This document shows, piece after piece, positions 36,190 to 45,014 of a stretch of 64,000 nucleotides of DNA. Position numbers and translations under genes: made by a program. Under the pieces are notes generated by a model. That model worked only from the letters and a program-made list of their open reading frames with translations. It searched no databases and was not told the DNA's origin. Origin of the DNA: Humibacillus xanthopallidus (GTDB lineage: Bacteria; Actinomycetota; Actinomycetes; Actinomycetales; Dermatophilaceae). The stretch covers positions 806,001 through 870,000 of the forward strand of contig NZ_VFQF01000002.1 of the NCBI RefSeq assembly GCF_006717145.1, given 5' to 3'. Positions within the stretch are counted from its first letter, which is position 1. Each line of letters starts with the position of its first letter.

Positions 36190-37416
36190 ATGACTCCGGC
36201 CCATGCCCGCACTCCGGCGCAGACCCCCGAGGCCGCCGCGCCGGCGTCAGGTGTGACGAGGCTGCCCGAGGCGACGGAGCAACGCGCGTCGCGCTTCCTC
36301 GACCACGACTTCGCACATGTGCGGGTCCATGCGGACTCCGAGGCCGAGCGGCTGACCGATGGCCTCGACGCCCGGGCCGCGACCATCGGGCGGGACATCT
36401 ACTTCGCGCCCGGTGAGTTCCGTCCGGGAACCGTCGACGGGGAACGCCTCATCGGTCACGAGCTCGCTCACGTCATCCAGCAGGAGGGCGGTCAGCCGAC
36501 GAGCGGAGCGACTCTCGACCCGCAGGCTGCGGCGGAGCTCGCCGGGGTGGCCGTGGCGCAGGGGCGTCCGTCGAGAGTCGGCCAGCCTGCGACCCCGTCG
36601 GGCCGCCCGGCCCTGGAACCCAAGCCTCCGGCGCCGACCGTCGATGCCGGCACGGTCGCGAAGACGACTCCGACCACGAACCCCGTCGTGGCTCCGGTGA
36701 AGAGCTGGGACGACCGGGTCACCGCGGCGCAGGCGGAGACCGACCTGACCGTGAAGAGCGCGGCACTCACGGCACTTGCCCAGGAGGCTCTCGGGACGGC
36801 ATACACCGTCAAGGAGGCGGGCACGACCGTCGCGGACAAGCTCGACCCCGCGGACTACGCGCTTGCGCCGACGATCAACTTCGACGTGCGGCTGACGAGC
36901 AAGAAGAAGACCAACGGCAACCCGGTCGGCGACGTTTCGGGGCACACGTTCGGTCCGGGTCCGAGCGCGCAGTACTGCATCCTCGGGCCCAAGGCGCTCA
37001 AGGCGGGCTCCCCGATGGACGTCGCCCTCTATGCCGACCACGAGCTCTACCACTCGAGGAAGCCGTCGGCCGGCGAGCTGGAGGTGTGGACCGACAGCTT
37101 CGTCCACTACTTCATCAAGACGTTCGGCAACCAGTGGTCGCCGCTCATCGGGTACTACGACGCCGAGAAGCCTGACACCGCAGGCAAGTTCCCGCAGCGG
37201 GAGGCGACCATCACCGCGCTCGACACGTACTACCGGGGGCTCTCGGACACGGTTCCTGCGGGGGAGAAGAACAGCGACAAGAGGAAGTTCATCCTCTGGT
37301 TCCGACGGCGGATCTCCGACCGCCCGGGCTCTGCCTTCATCACCGACCTCTCGGCGAAGACCGGCGTGACCGCCACCGAACCCGCGGACACACCCGCGGC
37401 GCCCAAGAAGCCCTGA
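36190..37416 (+). CDS. DUF4157-domain protein with two HExxH motifs
   Basis: A 408-residue protein starting with a DUF4157 domain (residues 30-100). Features are the segment RFLDHDFAHVRVHADSEA, the RDIYFAPGEF stretch and the metalloprotease-like HELAH at 90-94. A Pro-rich linker (130-170) leads to a C-terminal domain containing a second HExxH, HELYH at 284-288. DUF4157 proteins are frequent cargo of extracellular contractile injection systems, but no such structural genes are in this window. No signal peptide. AAGGAG precedes the ATG. Function unknown. Confidence 0.8.
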   Translation: MTPAHARTPAQTPEAAAPASGVTRLPEATEQRASRFLDHDFAHVRVHADSEAERLTDGLDARAATIGRDIYFAPGEFRPGTVDGERLIGHELAHVIQQEGGQPTSGATLDPQAAAELAGVAVAQGRPSRVGQPATPSGRPALEPKPPAPTVDAGTVAKTTPTTNPVVAPVKSWDDRVTAAQAETDLTVKSAALTALAQEALGTAYTVKEAGTTVADKLDPADYALAPTINFDVRLTSKKKTNGNPVGDVSGHTFGPGPSAQYCILGPKALKAGSPMDVALYADHELYHSRKPSAGELEVWTDSFVHYFIKTFGNQWSPLIGYYDAEKPDTAGKFPQREATITALDTYYRGLSDTVPAGEKNSDKRKFILWFRRRISDRPGSAFITDLSAKTGVTATEPADTPAAPKKP

Positions 37417-37449
37417 CTCCGCGGCCGAGCCCACGCGTCTGCCGCCAGT

Positions 37450-37777
37450 CGAGTGGCCAACTCTTGCCGGGTGCTTCTCGTCGAGTGGCCAATCTCTGTC
37501 GGGTGCATCCCGTCGAGTGGCCACGCTTTGTCGGGTCCGTGGTTTCGTGTGACGCCCGTCCTGTGGGCAGGCGTCCACCCGACCCGGGCGTATGCCGTCC
37601 GGTGGAGTGACGGCATACGCGACCACGTGTGGCCACTCGACGGTGAGGGGGCCGGCCAAATGTGGCCACTCGACGGTGAGGGGGCCGGCCAAATGTGGCC
37701 ACTCGACGGTGAGGGGGCGGCCAAATGTGGCCACTCGACGGTGAGGGGGCGGCCAAATGTGGCCACTCGACGGGGTG
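37450..37777. repeat. Two opposed arrays of 32-33-bp tandem repeats
   Basis: The gap between the DUF4157 gene and the convergent glutaryl-CoA dehydrogenase holds three units containing CGAGTGGCCA at 37451, 37483 and 37515 (period 32). Beyond a hairpin lie five units containing TGTGGCCACTCGACGG in the opposite orientation at 37628, 37661, 37694, 37726 and 37758 (period 33, 33, 32, 32). The common core GTCGAGTGGCCA can pair between the two arrays. Units are contiguous without unique spacers, so this is not CRISPR. No gene is supported here. Confidence 0.9.
37587..37620. terminator. Hairpin made from two inverted copies of the GTATGCCG octamer
   Basis: GCGTATGCCGTC at 37587 is followed nine bases later by its exact complement GACGGCATACGC, ending near 37620. 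This perfect 12-bp stem lies between convergent genes and is flanked by the two opposed repeat arrays, so a bidirectional terminator role is plausible. Confidence 0.6.
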
Positions 37778-37779
37778 CG

Positions 37780-38967
37780 TCAGCGGAAGGCGGACTGACC
37801 GGTGATCGCCTGACCGAGGACGAGGGTGTGCATCTCGACCGTGCCCTCGTAGGTCAGCACCGACTCGAGGTTGTTCATGTGCCTGATCACGGGGTACTCG
37901 AGCGAGATGCCGTTCGCCCCGAGGATGGTCCGGGCCGTGCGGCAGATCTCGAGCGACTCGCGCACGTTGTTGAGCTTGCCGAGGCAGACCTGCTCGGGAC
38001 GGAGGGTGCCGGCGTCCTTGCGGCGAGCGAGGTGCAGCGCCAGCAGTGATCCCTTGGTGTACTCCAGGGACATGTCGACGAGCTTGGCCTGGGTCAGCTG
38101 GAAGCCCGAGATGGGCCGGCCGAACTGCGTGCGCTCACCGGCATACGACAGGGCTGCCTGCAGGGAGGAGCGGGCCGCGCCGAGCGCGCCCCAGACGATG
38201 CCGAACCGCGCCTCGTTGAGGCAGCTCAGCGGACCCTTGAGGCCGCGCACCTCGGGGAGGACGGCGTCGGCGGGCAGCCGGACGGCATCGAGCACGAGCT
38301 CGCTCGTCACCGACGCACGCAGGGACTGCTTGTGCTTGATCTCGGGGGCGGAGAACCCCGGTGTCGTCGTCGGCACGACGAAGCCGCGGATGCCCTCGTC
38401 GGTCTGCGCCCAGACGACCGCGACGTCCGCGATCGAGCCGTTGGTGATCCACATCTTGCGGCCGTCGAGCACCCAGTCGTCGCCGTCGCGCCGGGCGCGG
38501 GTGCGCATGCTGCCCGGGTCGGACCCGACGTCGGGCTCGGTGAGGCCGAAGCAGCCGATGGCCTCGCCGGCGGCCATCGGGGGGAGCCACTGGGTCTTCT
38601 GCTCCTCCGAGCCCCAGCGCCAGATCGCGAACATCGCGAGCGACCCCTGGACCGAGACGAGCGAGCGCAGGCCCGAGTCGGAGGCCTCGAGCTCGAGGCA
38701 GGCCAGGCCGTACTCGGTGGCGCTCATGCCGGCGCACCCGTAGCCCTCGAGATGCATGCCGAGGACGCCCAGCGAGCCGAGCTCCTTGGTCAGGCCCCGG
38801 ATGTCGTCGATCGTGCCGCGCTCGAACCAGTCGGCGACGTAGGGGTCGACGCGCTGGGCGCAGAGCTGGCGCACCGACTCGCGCACGGCCTTCTCGTCGG
38901 CGCTCAGCAGGTCGTCGATGCCGGCAGGGTCGTTGGGGTCGAAGGGCGGTGGGGTGCTGGTCTTCAT
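37780..38967 (-). CDS. gcdH: Glutaryl-CoA dehydrogenase-like acyl-CoA dehydrogenase
   Basis: A 395-residue acyl-CoA dehydrogenase that best fits glutaryl-CoA dehydrogenase, which oxidises and decarboxylates glutaryl-CoA to crotonyl-CoA. Supporting segments are LEASDSGLRSLVSVQGSL, CFGLTEPDVGSDPGSM, GRKMWITNGSIADV and the catalytic glutamate in TYEGTVEMHTLVLGQAITG. Its ATG overlaps the CoA-transferase stop. It is the terminal gene of a CoA-transferase / aldehyde dehydrogenase / aminotransferase operon, which fits glutarate degradation. Confidence 0.87.
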   Translation of the reverse strand: MKTSTPPPFDPNDPAGIDDLLSADEKAVRESVRQLCAQRVDPYVADWFERGTIDDIRGLTKELGSLGVLGMHLEGYGCAGMSATEYGLACLELEASDSGLRSLVSVQGSLAMFAIWRWGSEEQKTQWLPPMAAGEAIGCFGLTEPDVGSDPGSMRTRARRDGDDWVLDGRKMWITNGSIADVAVVWAQTDEGIRGFVVPTTTPGFSAPEIKHKQSLRASVTSELVLDAVRLPADAVLPEVRGLKGPLSCLNEARFGIVWGALGAARSSLQAALSYAGERTQFGRPISGFQLTQAKLVDMSLEYTKGSLLALHLARRKDAGTLRPEQVCLGKLNNVRESLEICRTARTILGANGISLEYPVIRHMNNLESVLTYEGTVEMHTLVLGQAITGQSAFR

Positions 38968-40193
38968 GCGGAGTGCTCCATCTCGTGACGGCCGTTGGTG
39001 GAAGGTCGTGGTGGGCTGGCGAGCTGTTGCCTGACCTCGCGGTCGTGCTCACCGACAGCGGGTGGGGGTGTGGCCCGGCGAATCCTGCTGCGGGAGTAGG
39101 TGACTGGGTGCCGGATCTGATCGGGGTGGCCCGGCCCGACCTCGACGGTCGGCTCAAGGCCGAGCGTTCGGGCCAGCTCGATGCCAGAGCCGATGTCTCC
39201 GACCGTGCCGGCGGGAACCCCGCACGCGGCGAGGCGTATGCTCCAGGCCTCCGCGTCGTCGGACACGAGCGCGGCCTCGAGCACGTGCACGAGCTCGGCG
39301 CGGTGGGCGACGCGTTGCGGGTTCGTCGCGAACCGGGGCTCGAGCGCGAGCTCGGTTCGGCCGAGCGTCTCGGCCAGCCGGGCGAACTGGGCGTCGTTGC
39401 CGCACGCGACCGCGAGCAACCCGTCGCGGCAGTGGAGGGCCTCGTAGGGTGCGATCGACGGATGGGCGTTGCCGAGGCGGCCGGGACTGCGCCCGGTGGT
39501 GAGGCACGAGGCCGCCTGGTTGGCGAGCGAGCCCAGCAACGACGAGAGCAGGTCGACCTCGACGTGCTGCCCGAGCCCGGTGCGGTGGCGCTCGGTCACG
39601 GCGGCGAGGATGCCGATGACGGCATCCTTGCCGGTGAGCACGTCGACGAGGGCGACCCCGACCTTGGTCGGGTCGCCCGTCGAGTCGCCGGTGATGCTCA
39701 TGAGGCCGCCGACCGCCTGGACGAGGAAGTCGTAGCCCGGCATGGCCGAGCCCGCCCGGCTGCCGAACCCCGTGATGGAGCAGTAGACGACCCCCGGGTT
39801 GAGCTCGCTGACGTCGTCGTAGCCGAGGCCGAAGCGGGCGAGCGCCCCGGACTTGTGGTTCTCGACGAGGATGTCGGCCCGGGCCGCGAGATCGCGGGCT
39901 ACCGCGAGGTCGGCGGGGTCCGCGAGGTCGAGGGCGATGCTGCGCTTCGACCGGTTCACGCACTCGAAGTAGGCGCTCGACGACTCGGTCCAGGGCGGAC
40001 CCCACTGCCGCGTGTCGTCGCCCGCGCCGGGGCGCTCCACCTTGATGACGTCGGCGCCGAGGTCGGCCAGGGTCATCGTCGCGAGCGGGCCGGCGAGCAC
40101 CCTGCTGAAGTCGGCGACGAGCAACCCCGTCAGCGGGCCGCCGTCGGCGGGCGTCCCCATGTCGTCGTGGGGCCGGCCGTCCTGGCTCGTCAT
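38964..40193 (-). CDS. CaiB/BaiF (class III) CoA-transferase, probable glutarate CoA-transferase
   Basis: A 409-residue family III CoA-transferase. The N-terminal VADFSRVLAGPLATMTLADLG, GADVIKVERPGAGDDTR and the central GYDFLVQAVGGLMSITG (catalytic Asp) are typical. It moves CoA between acyl groups. Pairing with glutaryl-CoA dehydrogenase, whose start overlaps its stop, suggests succinyl-CoA:glutarate CoA-transferase activity. The ATG at 40193 overlaps the aldehyde dehydrogenase stop. Confidence 0.87.
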   Translation of the reverse strand: MTSQDGRPHDDMGTPADGGPLTGLLVADFSRVLAGPLATMTLADLGADVIKVERPGAGDDTRQWGPPWTESSSAYFECVNRSKRSIALDLADPADLAVARDLAARADILVENHKSGALARFGLGYDDVSELNPGVVYCSITGFGSRAGSAMPGYDFLVQAVGGLMSITGDSTGDPTKVGVALVDVLTGKDAVIGILAAVTERHRTGLGQHVEVDLLSSLLGSLANQAASCLTTGRSPGRLGNAHPSIAPYEALHCRDGLLAVACGNDAQFARLAETLGRTELALEPRFATNPQRVAHRAELVHVLEAALVSDDAEAWSIRLAACGVPAGTVGDIGSGIELARTLGLEPTVEVGPGHPDQIRHPVTYSRSRIRRATPPPAVGEHDREVRQQLASPPRPSTNGRHEMEHSA

Positions 40194-41794
40194 GACGACG
40201 GACCCGTGCCGGGCGTCGGGTTCGGACCGGGGGCCTCCGCGTCCACCGTCGACGCCGGCACCATCCGGCCGTCGACGCGTCGCGGCAGCCGCCAGGGGTT
40301 GGCCGCTTGGAGGGCGGGCGGCAGGGCGTGGTCGGGCGCGCTCTGGAACGCCACGGGCCGCGTGAAGCGGTCGAGCGCCGCGGCGCCCACGGAGGTGGCG
40401 CCGGGTGCCGTGGTCGCGGGCCAGGGGCCGCCGTGCTGCTGGGCCCACGTCCAGGCCACCCCGGTCGGCCAGTCGTCGACCGTGACCCGCCCGACGAGGC
40501 CCGCGAGGCGGGTGAGCAGCCCGGGTGTCTCGGGGTCGTCGGCGCCGGAGGTCATGATGCTCGCGGCCAGCGCTCCCTGGAGCTCGCCGAGCGCGCGCTC
40601 GAGCTCGTCGTCGTCGCCGTACTCCGCGACGACGAGCACCGGCCCGAAGCACTCCTCGAGCAGCCGGCTGCCACGGGTCAGCGCCGAGACCGGTGCCCTC
40701 AGCACGGTGGCTCGGGAGCCCCATCCGGAGTCCGGGGCGGGCACGTCGGCGACGACCGTCGCTCCTGCCACGGTGAGCTCCCCGATGCCGCTCGTGGCTG
40801 TCGCCGCGATCTGCCGGGTGAGGTGCCAGGCCGACGGCGCTGCTGCTTCGAGCGCGGCGCCGACGCGGGCGGCTGCCTCCGAGCCTGCGGGCGCGAGGAG
40901 CAGGCCGGGCTTGGTGCAGAACTGTCCCGCGCCGAGGGTGAAGGAGGCCACGGCCCCAGCGGCGATGGCGTCGAAACGCCCCACGGCTGCCCGGGTGACG
41001 ACGACGGGGTTGACCGTCCCCATCTCGGCGAACACGGGGATGACGACCTCCCGCTCGTTGGCGAGGCGCCAGAGGGCGAGGCCGCCACGCTGCGACCCCG
41101 TGAAGGCCACCGCTGCCGTATGCCGTGAGGTGACCATCTCCGTGCCCGCCGCGAAGCCCGCGACGAGGGCGAAGGTGCCCTCCGGCGCGCCCGCCGCCTC
41201 GAGGGCCGTCGTGGCCACGTCGGCGAGCCGGGCCGAGAGCTGCGGGTGGGCAGGGTGGGCCTTGGCGACGACGGGGCAGCCGGCGGCGAGCGCCGACGCC
41301 GTGTCGTTGCCGAGCACGCCGAAGCCGAAGGGGAAGTTGCTCGCCCCGAAGACGGCGACCGGCCCGAGCGGCACCTGGACCCGAGCGACGTCGGGGGAGG
41401 TCGCCGTGCGGCTGTCGATGGTCGCGCGCAGGTAGGAGCCCTCCTCGGCGACGTCGGCGTAGAAGCGCAGCTGCGACGCCGTCCGAGCGAGCTCGGACTG
41501 CAGGCGCGGCAGGCCGAGGGCGGTCTCGCGGTCGGCCAGCGCGACGAGTTCGCCTGCGACGCTTGGTTGCTCGAGTGTGTCGGCCAGTGCGCGCAGCCAG
41601 TCGGCGCGCGTGCTCGGCGCCGACGAGGCGACGAGTGGCGCGGCCGCAGCGGCGAGGGCGAGCGTCGCCTCGACCTGCTCCGCCGGGGTCGTCGGGGTCT
41701 CGCCGACGGGCGCGCCGGTGCGCGGGTCCCAGCTGGTCTCGCTCGCACCGTCGACGGGTGCCTCAACGGGTGTGGCGATGCTCGCCGAGGTCAT
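40190..41794 (-). CDS. Aldehyde dehydrogenase, ketoglutarate/glutarate-semialdehyde type
   Basis: A 534-residue member of the branch that includes alpha-ketoglutaric semialdehyde dehydrogenases. It has VFGASNFPFGFGVLGNDTAS in the NAD(P) region, FAEMGTVNP with the general-base Glu, and LGAGQFCTKPG with the nucleophilic Cys. Beside an omega-aminotransferase and the glutarate CoA enzymes it would oxidise glutarate semialdehyde or succinate semialdehyde. The ATG overlaps the aminotransferase stop. A longer N-terminal in-frame opening is rejected as non-coding. Confidence 0.85.
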   Translation of the reverse strand: MTSASIATPVEAPVDGASETSWDPRTGAPVGETPTTPAEQVEATLALAAAAAPLVASSAPSTRADWLRALADTLEQPSVAGELVALADRETALGLPRLQSELARTASQLRFYADVAEEGSYLRATIDSRTATSPDVARVQVPLGPVAVFGASNFPFGFGVLGNDTASALAAGCPVVAKAHPAHPQLSARLADVATTALEAAGAPEGTFALVAGFAAGTEMVTSRHTAAVAFTGSQRGGLALWRLANEREVVIPVFAEMGTVNPVVVTRAAVGRFDAIAAGAVASFTLGAGQFCTKPGLLLAPAGSEAAARVGAALEAAAPSAWHLTRQIAATATSGIGELTVAGATVVADVPAPDSGWGSRATVLRAPVSALTRGSRLLEECFGPVLVVAEYGDDDELERALGELQGALAASIMTSGADDPETPGLLTRLAGLVGRVTVDDWPTGVAWTWAQQHGGPWPATTAPGATSVGAAALDRFTRPVAFQSAPDHALPPALQAANPWRLPRRVDGRMVPASTVDAEAPGPNPTPGTGPSS

Positions 41795-43197
41795 GCCCCG
41801 GCCTCGCTGTCGTGCCCGGCCTGCTCGCGGACCGCCTGCTCGATCACGTCGAGGGCGTCGTCGAGCAGGTGCGGCTCGATGACGAGGGGAGGCAGCAGCC
41901 GGATGACGTTGGAGAAGGTGCCGCACACCAGGGTGATGACGCCCTCGGCGTGGCAGTGGGCGGCAATCGCCTTGGCAGCAGCGGCATTCGGCTCGGTCGT
42001 GCCCGGCTTGACGAACTCCATGGCCAGCATGGCTCCGCGGCCGCGGACCTCCCCGATGATGCTCGTCCGGGCAGCGAGGGCCTGCAACCGCGGGAGCACC
42101 TGCTGCTCGATGTCACGCGCCCGGCCGGCGAGGTCGTCGCGCTCGATGAGGTCGATGGCGGCGAGGGCTGCGGCGCAGGCGACGGGGTTGCCTGCGTAGG
42201 TCCCGCCGATCGAACCGGGCCCGACCGCATTCATCAGGTCGGCGCGGCCGGTGACCGCGCTGAGCGGCATACCTCCTGCGAGGGCCTTGGCGGTGGTGAT
42301 GAGGTCGGGCACGACGTCCTCGTGCTCGCATGCGAACATGCGGCCAGTGCGTCCGAAGCCGGTCTGGATCTCGTCGGCGATGAAGACGATGCCGTGCCTG
42401 CGCGCGAACTCCGCGACGCCCGGGAGGAAGCCCGGTGACGGGACGATGAAGCCGCCCTCACCCTGGATGGGCTCGGCCACGATGGCGGCGACCCGGTCGG
42501 CGCCGATCTGGGTCAGGACGATCTCCTCGAGACGGGCGAGGGCGTCCGCGGTGGCGCGCTCGGGCCCGCCCGGTGAGCGGAAGGGATAGGCCATCGGGGC
42601 CCGGTAGACCTCTGGCGCGTAGGGCCCGAAACCGGCCTTGTAGGGCACGTGCTTGGCGGTCATCGTCATGGTGAGCAGCGTGCGGCCATGGTAGGCGTGG
42701 TCCAGCACGACGACGGCCTCGCGGCCGGTGGCGGTGCGCGCGATCTTGATGGCGTTCTCGACCGCCTCGGCGCCCGTCGTGAAGAGTGCCGTCCGCTTCT
42801 CGTGGTCTCCGGGGGTCAGCCGGTTGAGCGCAGCGGCGACGTCGACGAAGCCGTCGTACTCGGTGACCATGAAGCAGGTGTGGGTGAAGCGGGCCGCCTG
42901 CTCGGCCACGGCGGCCACCACCTCGGGAGCCGAGGCGCCGACGCTCGTCACGGCGATGCCGGACGCGAGGTCGATGAGCTGGTTGCCGTCGACGTCGAGG
43001 ATGATCGCCCCGGAGGCCTGCTCCACGAAGACCGGCACGGTGACGCCGAACCCGCCCGACACCTCGGCCTCACGGCGCTGCTGCAGCTGAACCGACCGCG
43101 GGCCGGGGATCTGCGTCTGCACGAGGCGGCGCTGGACCAGCGGCTGTTGTGCGGTGGGCGCGGTGGTCGCGACGGGCGGGGCGATGGTGTCGGTCAT
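41791..43197 (-). CDS. gabT: 4-aminobutyrate / 5-aminovalerate aminotransferase
   Basis: A 468-residue class III PLP aminotransferase of the GabT type. It shows FTTGAEAVENAIKIAR (phosphate contact), HAYHGRTLLTMTMTAK, IVAEPIQGEGGF, FIADEIQTGFGRTG (Asp to pyridine N) and the Schiff-base lysine in ITTAKALAGGMPLS. It transfers the omega-amino group of GABA or 5-aminovalerate to 2-oxoglutarate. It heads a four-gene minus-strand operon divergent from a PucR regulator, with an inverted repeat between them. Confidence 0.9.
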   Translation of the reverse strand: MTDTIAPPVATTAPTAQQPLVQRRLVQTQIPGPRSVQLQQRREAEVSGGFGVTVPVFVEQASGAIILDVDGNQLIDLASGIAVTSVGASAPEVVAAVAEQAARFTHTCFMVTEYDGFVDVAAALNRLTPGDHEKRTALFTTGAEAVENAIKIARTATGREAVVVLDHAYHGRTLLTMTMTAKHVPYKAGFGPYAPEVYRAPMAYPFRSPGGPERATADALARLEEIVLTQIGADRVAAIVAEPIQGEGGFIVPSPGFLPGVAEFARRHGIVFIADEIQTGFGRTGRMFACEHEDVVPDLITTAKALAGGMPLSAVTGRADLMNAVGPGSIGGTYAGNPVACAAALAAIDLIERDDLAGRARDIEQQVLPRLQALAARTSIIGEVRGRGAMLAMEFVKPGTTEPNAAAAKAIAAHCHAEGVITLVCGTFSNVIRLLPPLVIEPHLLDDALDVIEQAVREQAGHDSEAGA

Positions 43198-43312
43198 GGC
43201 TTCCTCGGTTCGGTGGCGCGTCGGCGGCAGGGGCTGCAGGAGTCGTCGTCACGGTCGTTGCAGCGGCAGCGGCTCTGTCGTCGATGGTAGGAACTCCACG
43301 TCGCGTCGCCCA

Positions 43313-43359
43313 TGGACGAAATGGCGAGACTACGATGAACTTGTTATCCACTTCGTCCA
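43313..43359. promoter_or_regulatory. Spaced inverted repeat between gabT-type operon and PucR gene
   Basis: TGGACGAAATGG at 43313-43324 and CCACTTCGTCCA at 43348-43359 are complementary at 11 of 12 positions, separated by 23 bases. They lie just upstream of the PucR start in the 177-base divergent region, a good candidate binding site for that regulator. Confidence 0.5.
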
Positions 43360-43374
43360 ACCTCCGGAGCAGGC

Positions 43375-44967
43375 ATGCCCGTCCCGCTCGAGTGGCTCCT
43401 CGGCCGGCCCGCCCTCGGCCTGCGCCTCCTTGCGGGGTCCTCGGCCGGCATCGACGTCGAGTGGGCTCACGCCATCGAGCTCGTCGATCCCTCGCCCTGG
43501 CTCGCCGGCGGCGAGCTCATCCTGACCACCGGGCTGCGTATGCCGCGGAGCGTGGCCGAGCAGGCGGCATACGTCGACCGGCTGGTGGCCCACGGCGCGG
43601 CGGGGCTGGCCTTCGGGGTGGGGATCCGGTGGGCCGAGGTGCCCCGGGGCGTGGTCGACCGGTGCGCGGCCGCGGGCCTCGCTCTGCTCGAGGTGCCGCT
43701 GCCGACGCCGTTCATCGCGATCACGCAGGCCGTTGCCGAGCGGCTGGCCGACGAGCGTGAGCGAGCGTTGCAGCGGGTCGTCCGGCTCCAGCAGTCCCTC
43801 ACGCGGACCACCTTGCGCGAGGGGATGCCCGGCCTGGTGAGAGCGCTGGCCAAAGCGCTCGATGCCGCGGTCGTCGTGGTCGACGACGCGGGCGGGCTCA
43901 TCGCCCGGTCGCCGGGCGCGAACGCGCTCGTTACACCAGTGCGCAGGGCCGTGAGCTCGAAGGTCCATCCCGCCAGGACCCTGCTGCTCGACGTGCCGGA
44001 CGAGCCGGGGCTCGAGCTCCATGCCCTCGCCGGTCGCGTGAGGCGGGAGGGCTGGCTCGCGGTGCGCGGGCTGGACCGGTCGGTGCCGGAGTCACGCATC
44101 GTGCTCAACCACGCGATCTCGGTGGCGACCCTCGACCTCGACGAGCCGACGGAGCTCGAGGACGCACGGGCCGAGCTGAGGGCTGCCGCGCTGGATCTCG
44201 TGCTCGACTCGCCGGGAGCCGCCGGCGTCACCGGGGTGCTCGCACGCGTCGGGTTCGCCCCGGAGGAGGAGCTCGTCGTGCTCTTCGTCGACGGGCTGGC
44301 CCCGTCGCCCGGGGGCGACGCGGTCGCGAGCGTGACCACATCGTCGCGCCCCGGATCGCGTGGGACCTCGCCTGAGCCCTCGCAGGTCGCCGCTGTCTCG
44401 GCGTGGCTCGCGGGCATCCCCCACCTCGCGGTGAGACGTGACGGGGGCGTGGTCGTGGCCGTCCCTGCGAAGGCGGCGGACCCGGCGGTCGACGCGGTGA
44501 CGAGGAACCTCACGGGCCGGTTCGCGAGCGGCGTCGTCGGGGTGAGCGCCCCGGTGTCGCCGGAGTGCGCCGCAGACGCACTGGCGTCGGCTTGTCGCGC
44601 GGCCGGGGCTGCTCGCGCCGCCGGTAGCCAGGTGGGTCGGTCGCAGGAGCTGGCGCTCGAAGGTGTCCTCGCCGACCCAGAGCTCCGGCTGCGGCTGGGC
44701 GAGCTCACCCGACCGAGCCTCGACCGTCTGATCGCCGACCCCGCGGCGACCGAGCAGGACCTCGTGAGGACGCTCACGGCATACCTCGACCACGAGGGCT
44801 CGTGGGAGCGGGCGTCGCGCGCTCTCGGGGTGCACCGGCACACCCTGCGCAACAGGATCGCCAAGGTCGAGTCGCTGACGGGGCTGTCGCTCGACGTTCC
44901 CGGCAACAGGCTCGTGCTGTCGCTGGCGCTCGCGACCACGGGTGCCCCCACACCCCGACACGCCTGA
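43375..44967 (+). CDS. PucR-family transcriptional activator
   Basis: A 530-residue regulator with an N-terminal PucR ligand-sensing domain (about 1-120, including PWLAGGELILTTGLRMP) and a C-terminal PucR-type helix-turn-helix (about 465-515, YLDHEGSWERASRALGVHRHTLRNR). Homologues such as GabR-like PucR proteins activate GABA, purine or proline catabolism. Divergent from the aminotransferase operon, it is probably its local regulator. A strong bidirectional hairpin overlaps its stop. Confidence 0.88.
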   Translation: MPVPLEWLLGRPALGLRLLAGSSAGIDVEWAHAIELVDPSPWLAGGELILTTGLRMPRSVAEQAAYVDRLVAHGAAGLAFGVGIRWAEVPRGVVDRCAAAGLALLEVPLPTPFIAITQAVAERLADERERALQRVVRLQQSLTRTTLREGMPGLVRALAKALDAAVVVVDDAGGLIARSPGANALVTPVRRAVSSKVHPARTLLLDVPDEPGLELHALAGRVRREGWLAVRGLDRSVPESRIVLNHAISVATLDLDEPTELEDARAELRAAALDLVLDSPGAAGVTGVLARVGFAPEEELVVLFVDGLAPSPGGDAVASVTTSSRPGSRGTSPEPSQVAAVSAWLAGIPHLAVRRDGGVVVAVPAKAADPAVDAVTRNLTGRFASGVVGVSAPVSPECAADALASACRAAGAARAAGSQVGRSQELALEGVLADPELRLRLGELTRPSLDRLIADPAATEQDLVRTLTAYLDHEGSWERASRALGVHRHTLRNRIAKVESLTGLSLDVPGNRLVLSLALATTGAPTPRHA

Positions 44968-44997
44968 CGGCCGCCCCTCGAGGGGACGGCCGTCAGG
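44963..44997. terminator. Bidirectional terminator hairpin
   Basis: CCTGACGGCCG and the following CCCCTC pair with GAGGGG and CGGCCGTCAGG in a 17-bp stem with one bulged base. It begins at the PucR stop and ends before the convergent permease stop, as expected for a shared terminator. Confidence 0.75.
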
Positions 44998-45014
44998 ACG
45001 TGGTGAACAGGTGC

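Noticed and set aside
37628-37777. Possible CRISPR array
   Set aside because: Units are contiguous 32-33-bp near-identical repeats with no unique spacers and no cas genes nearby.
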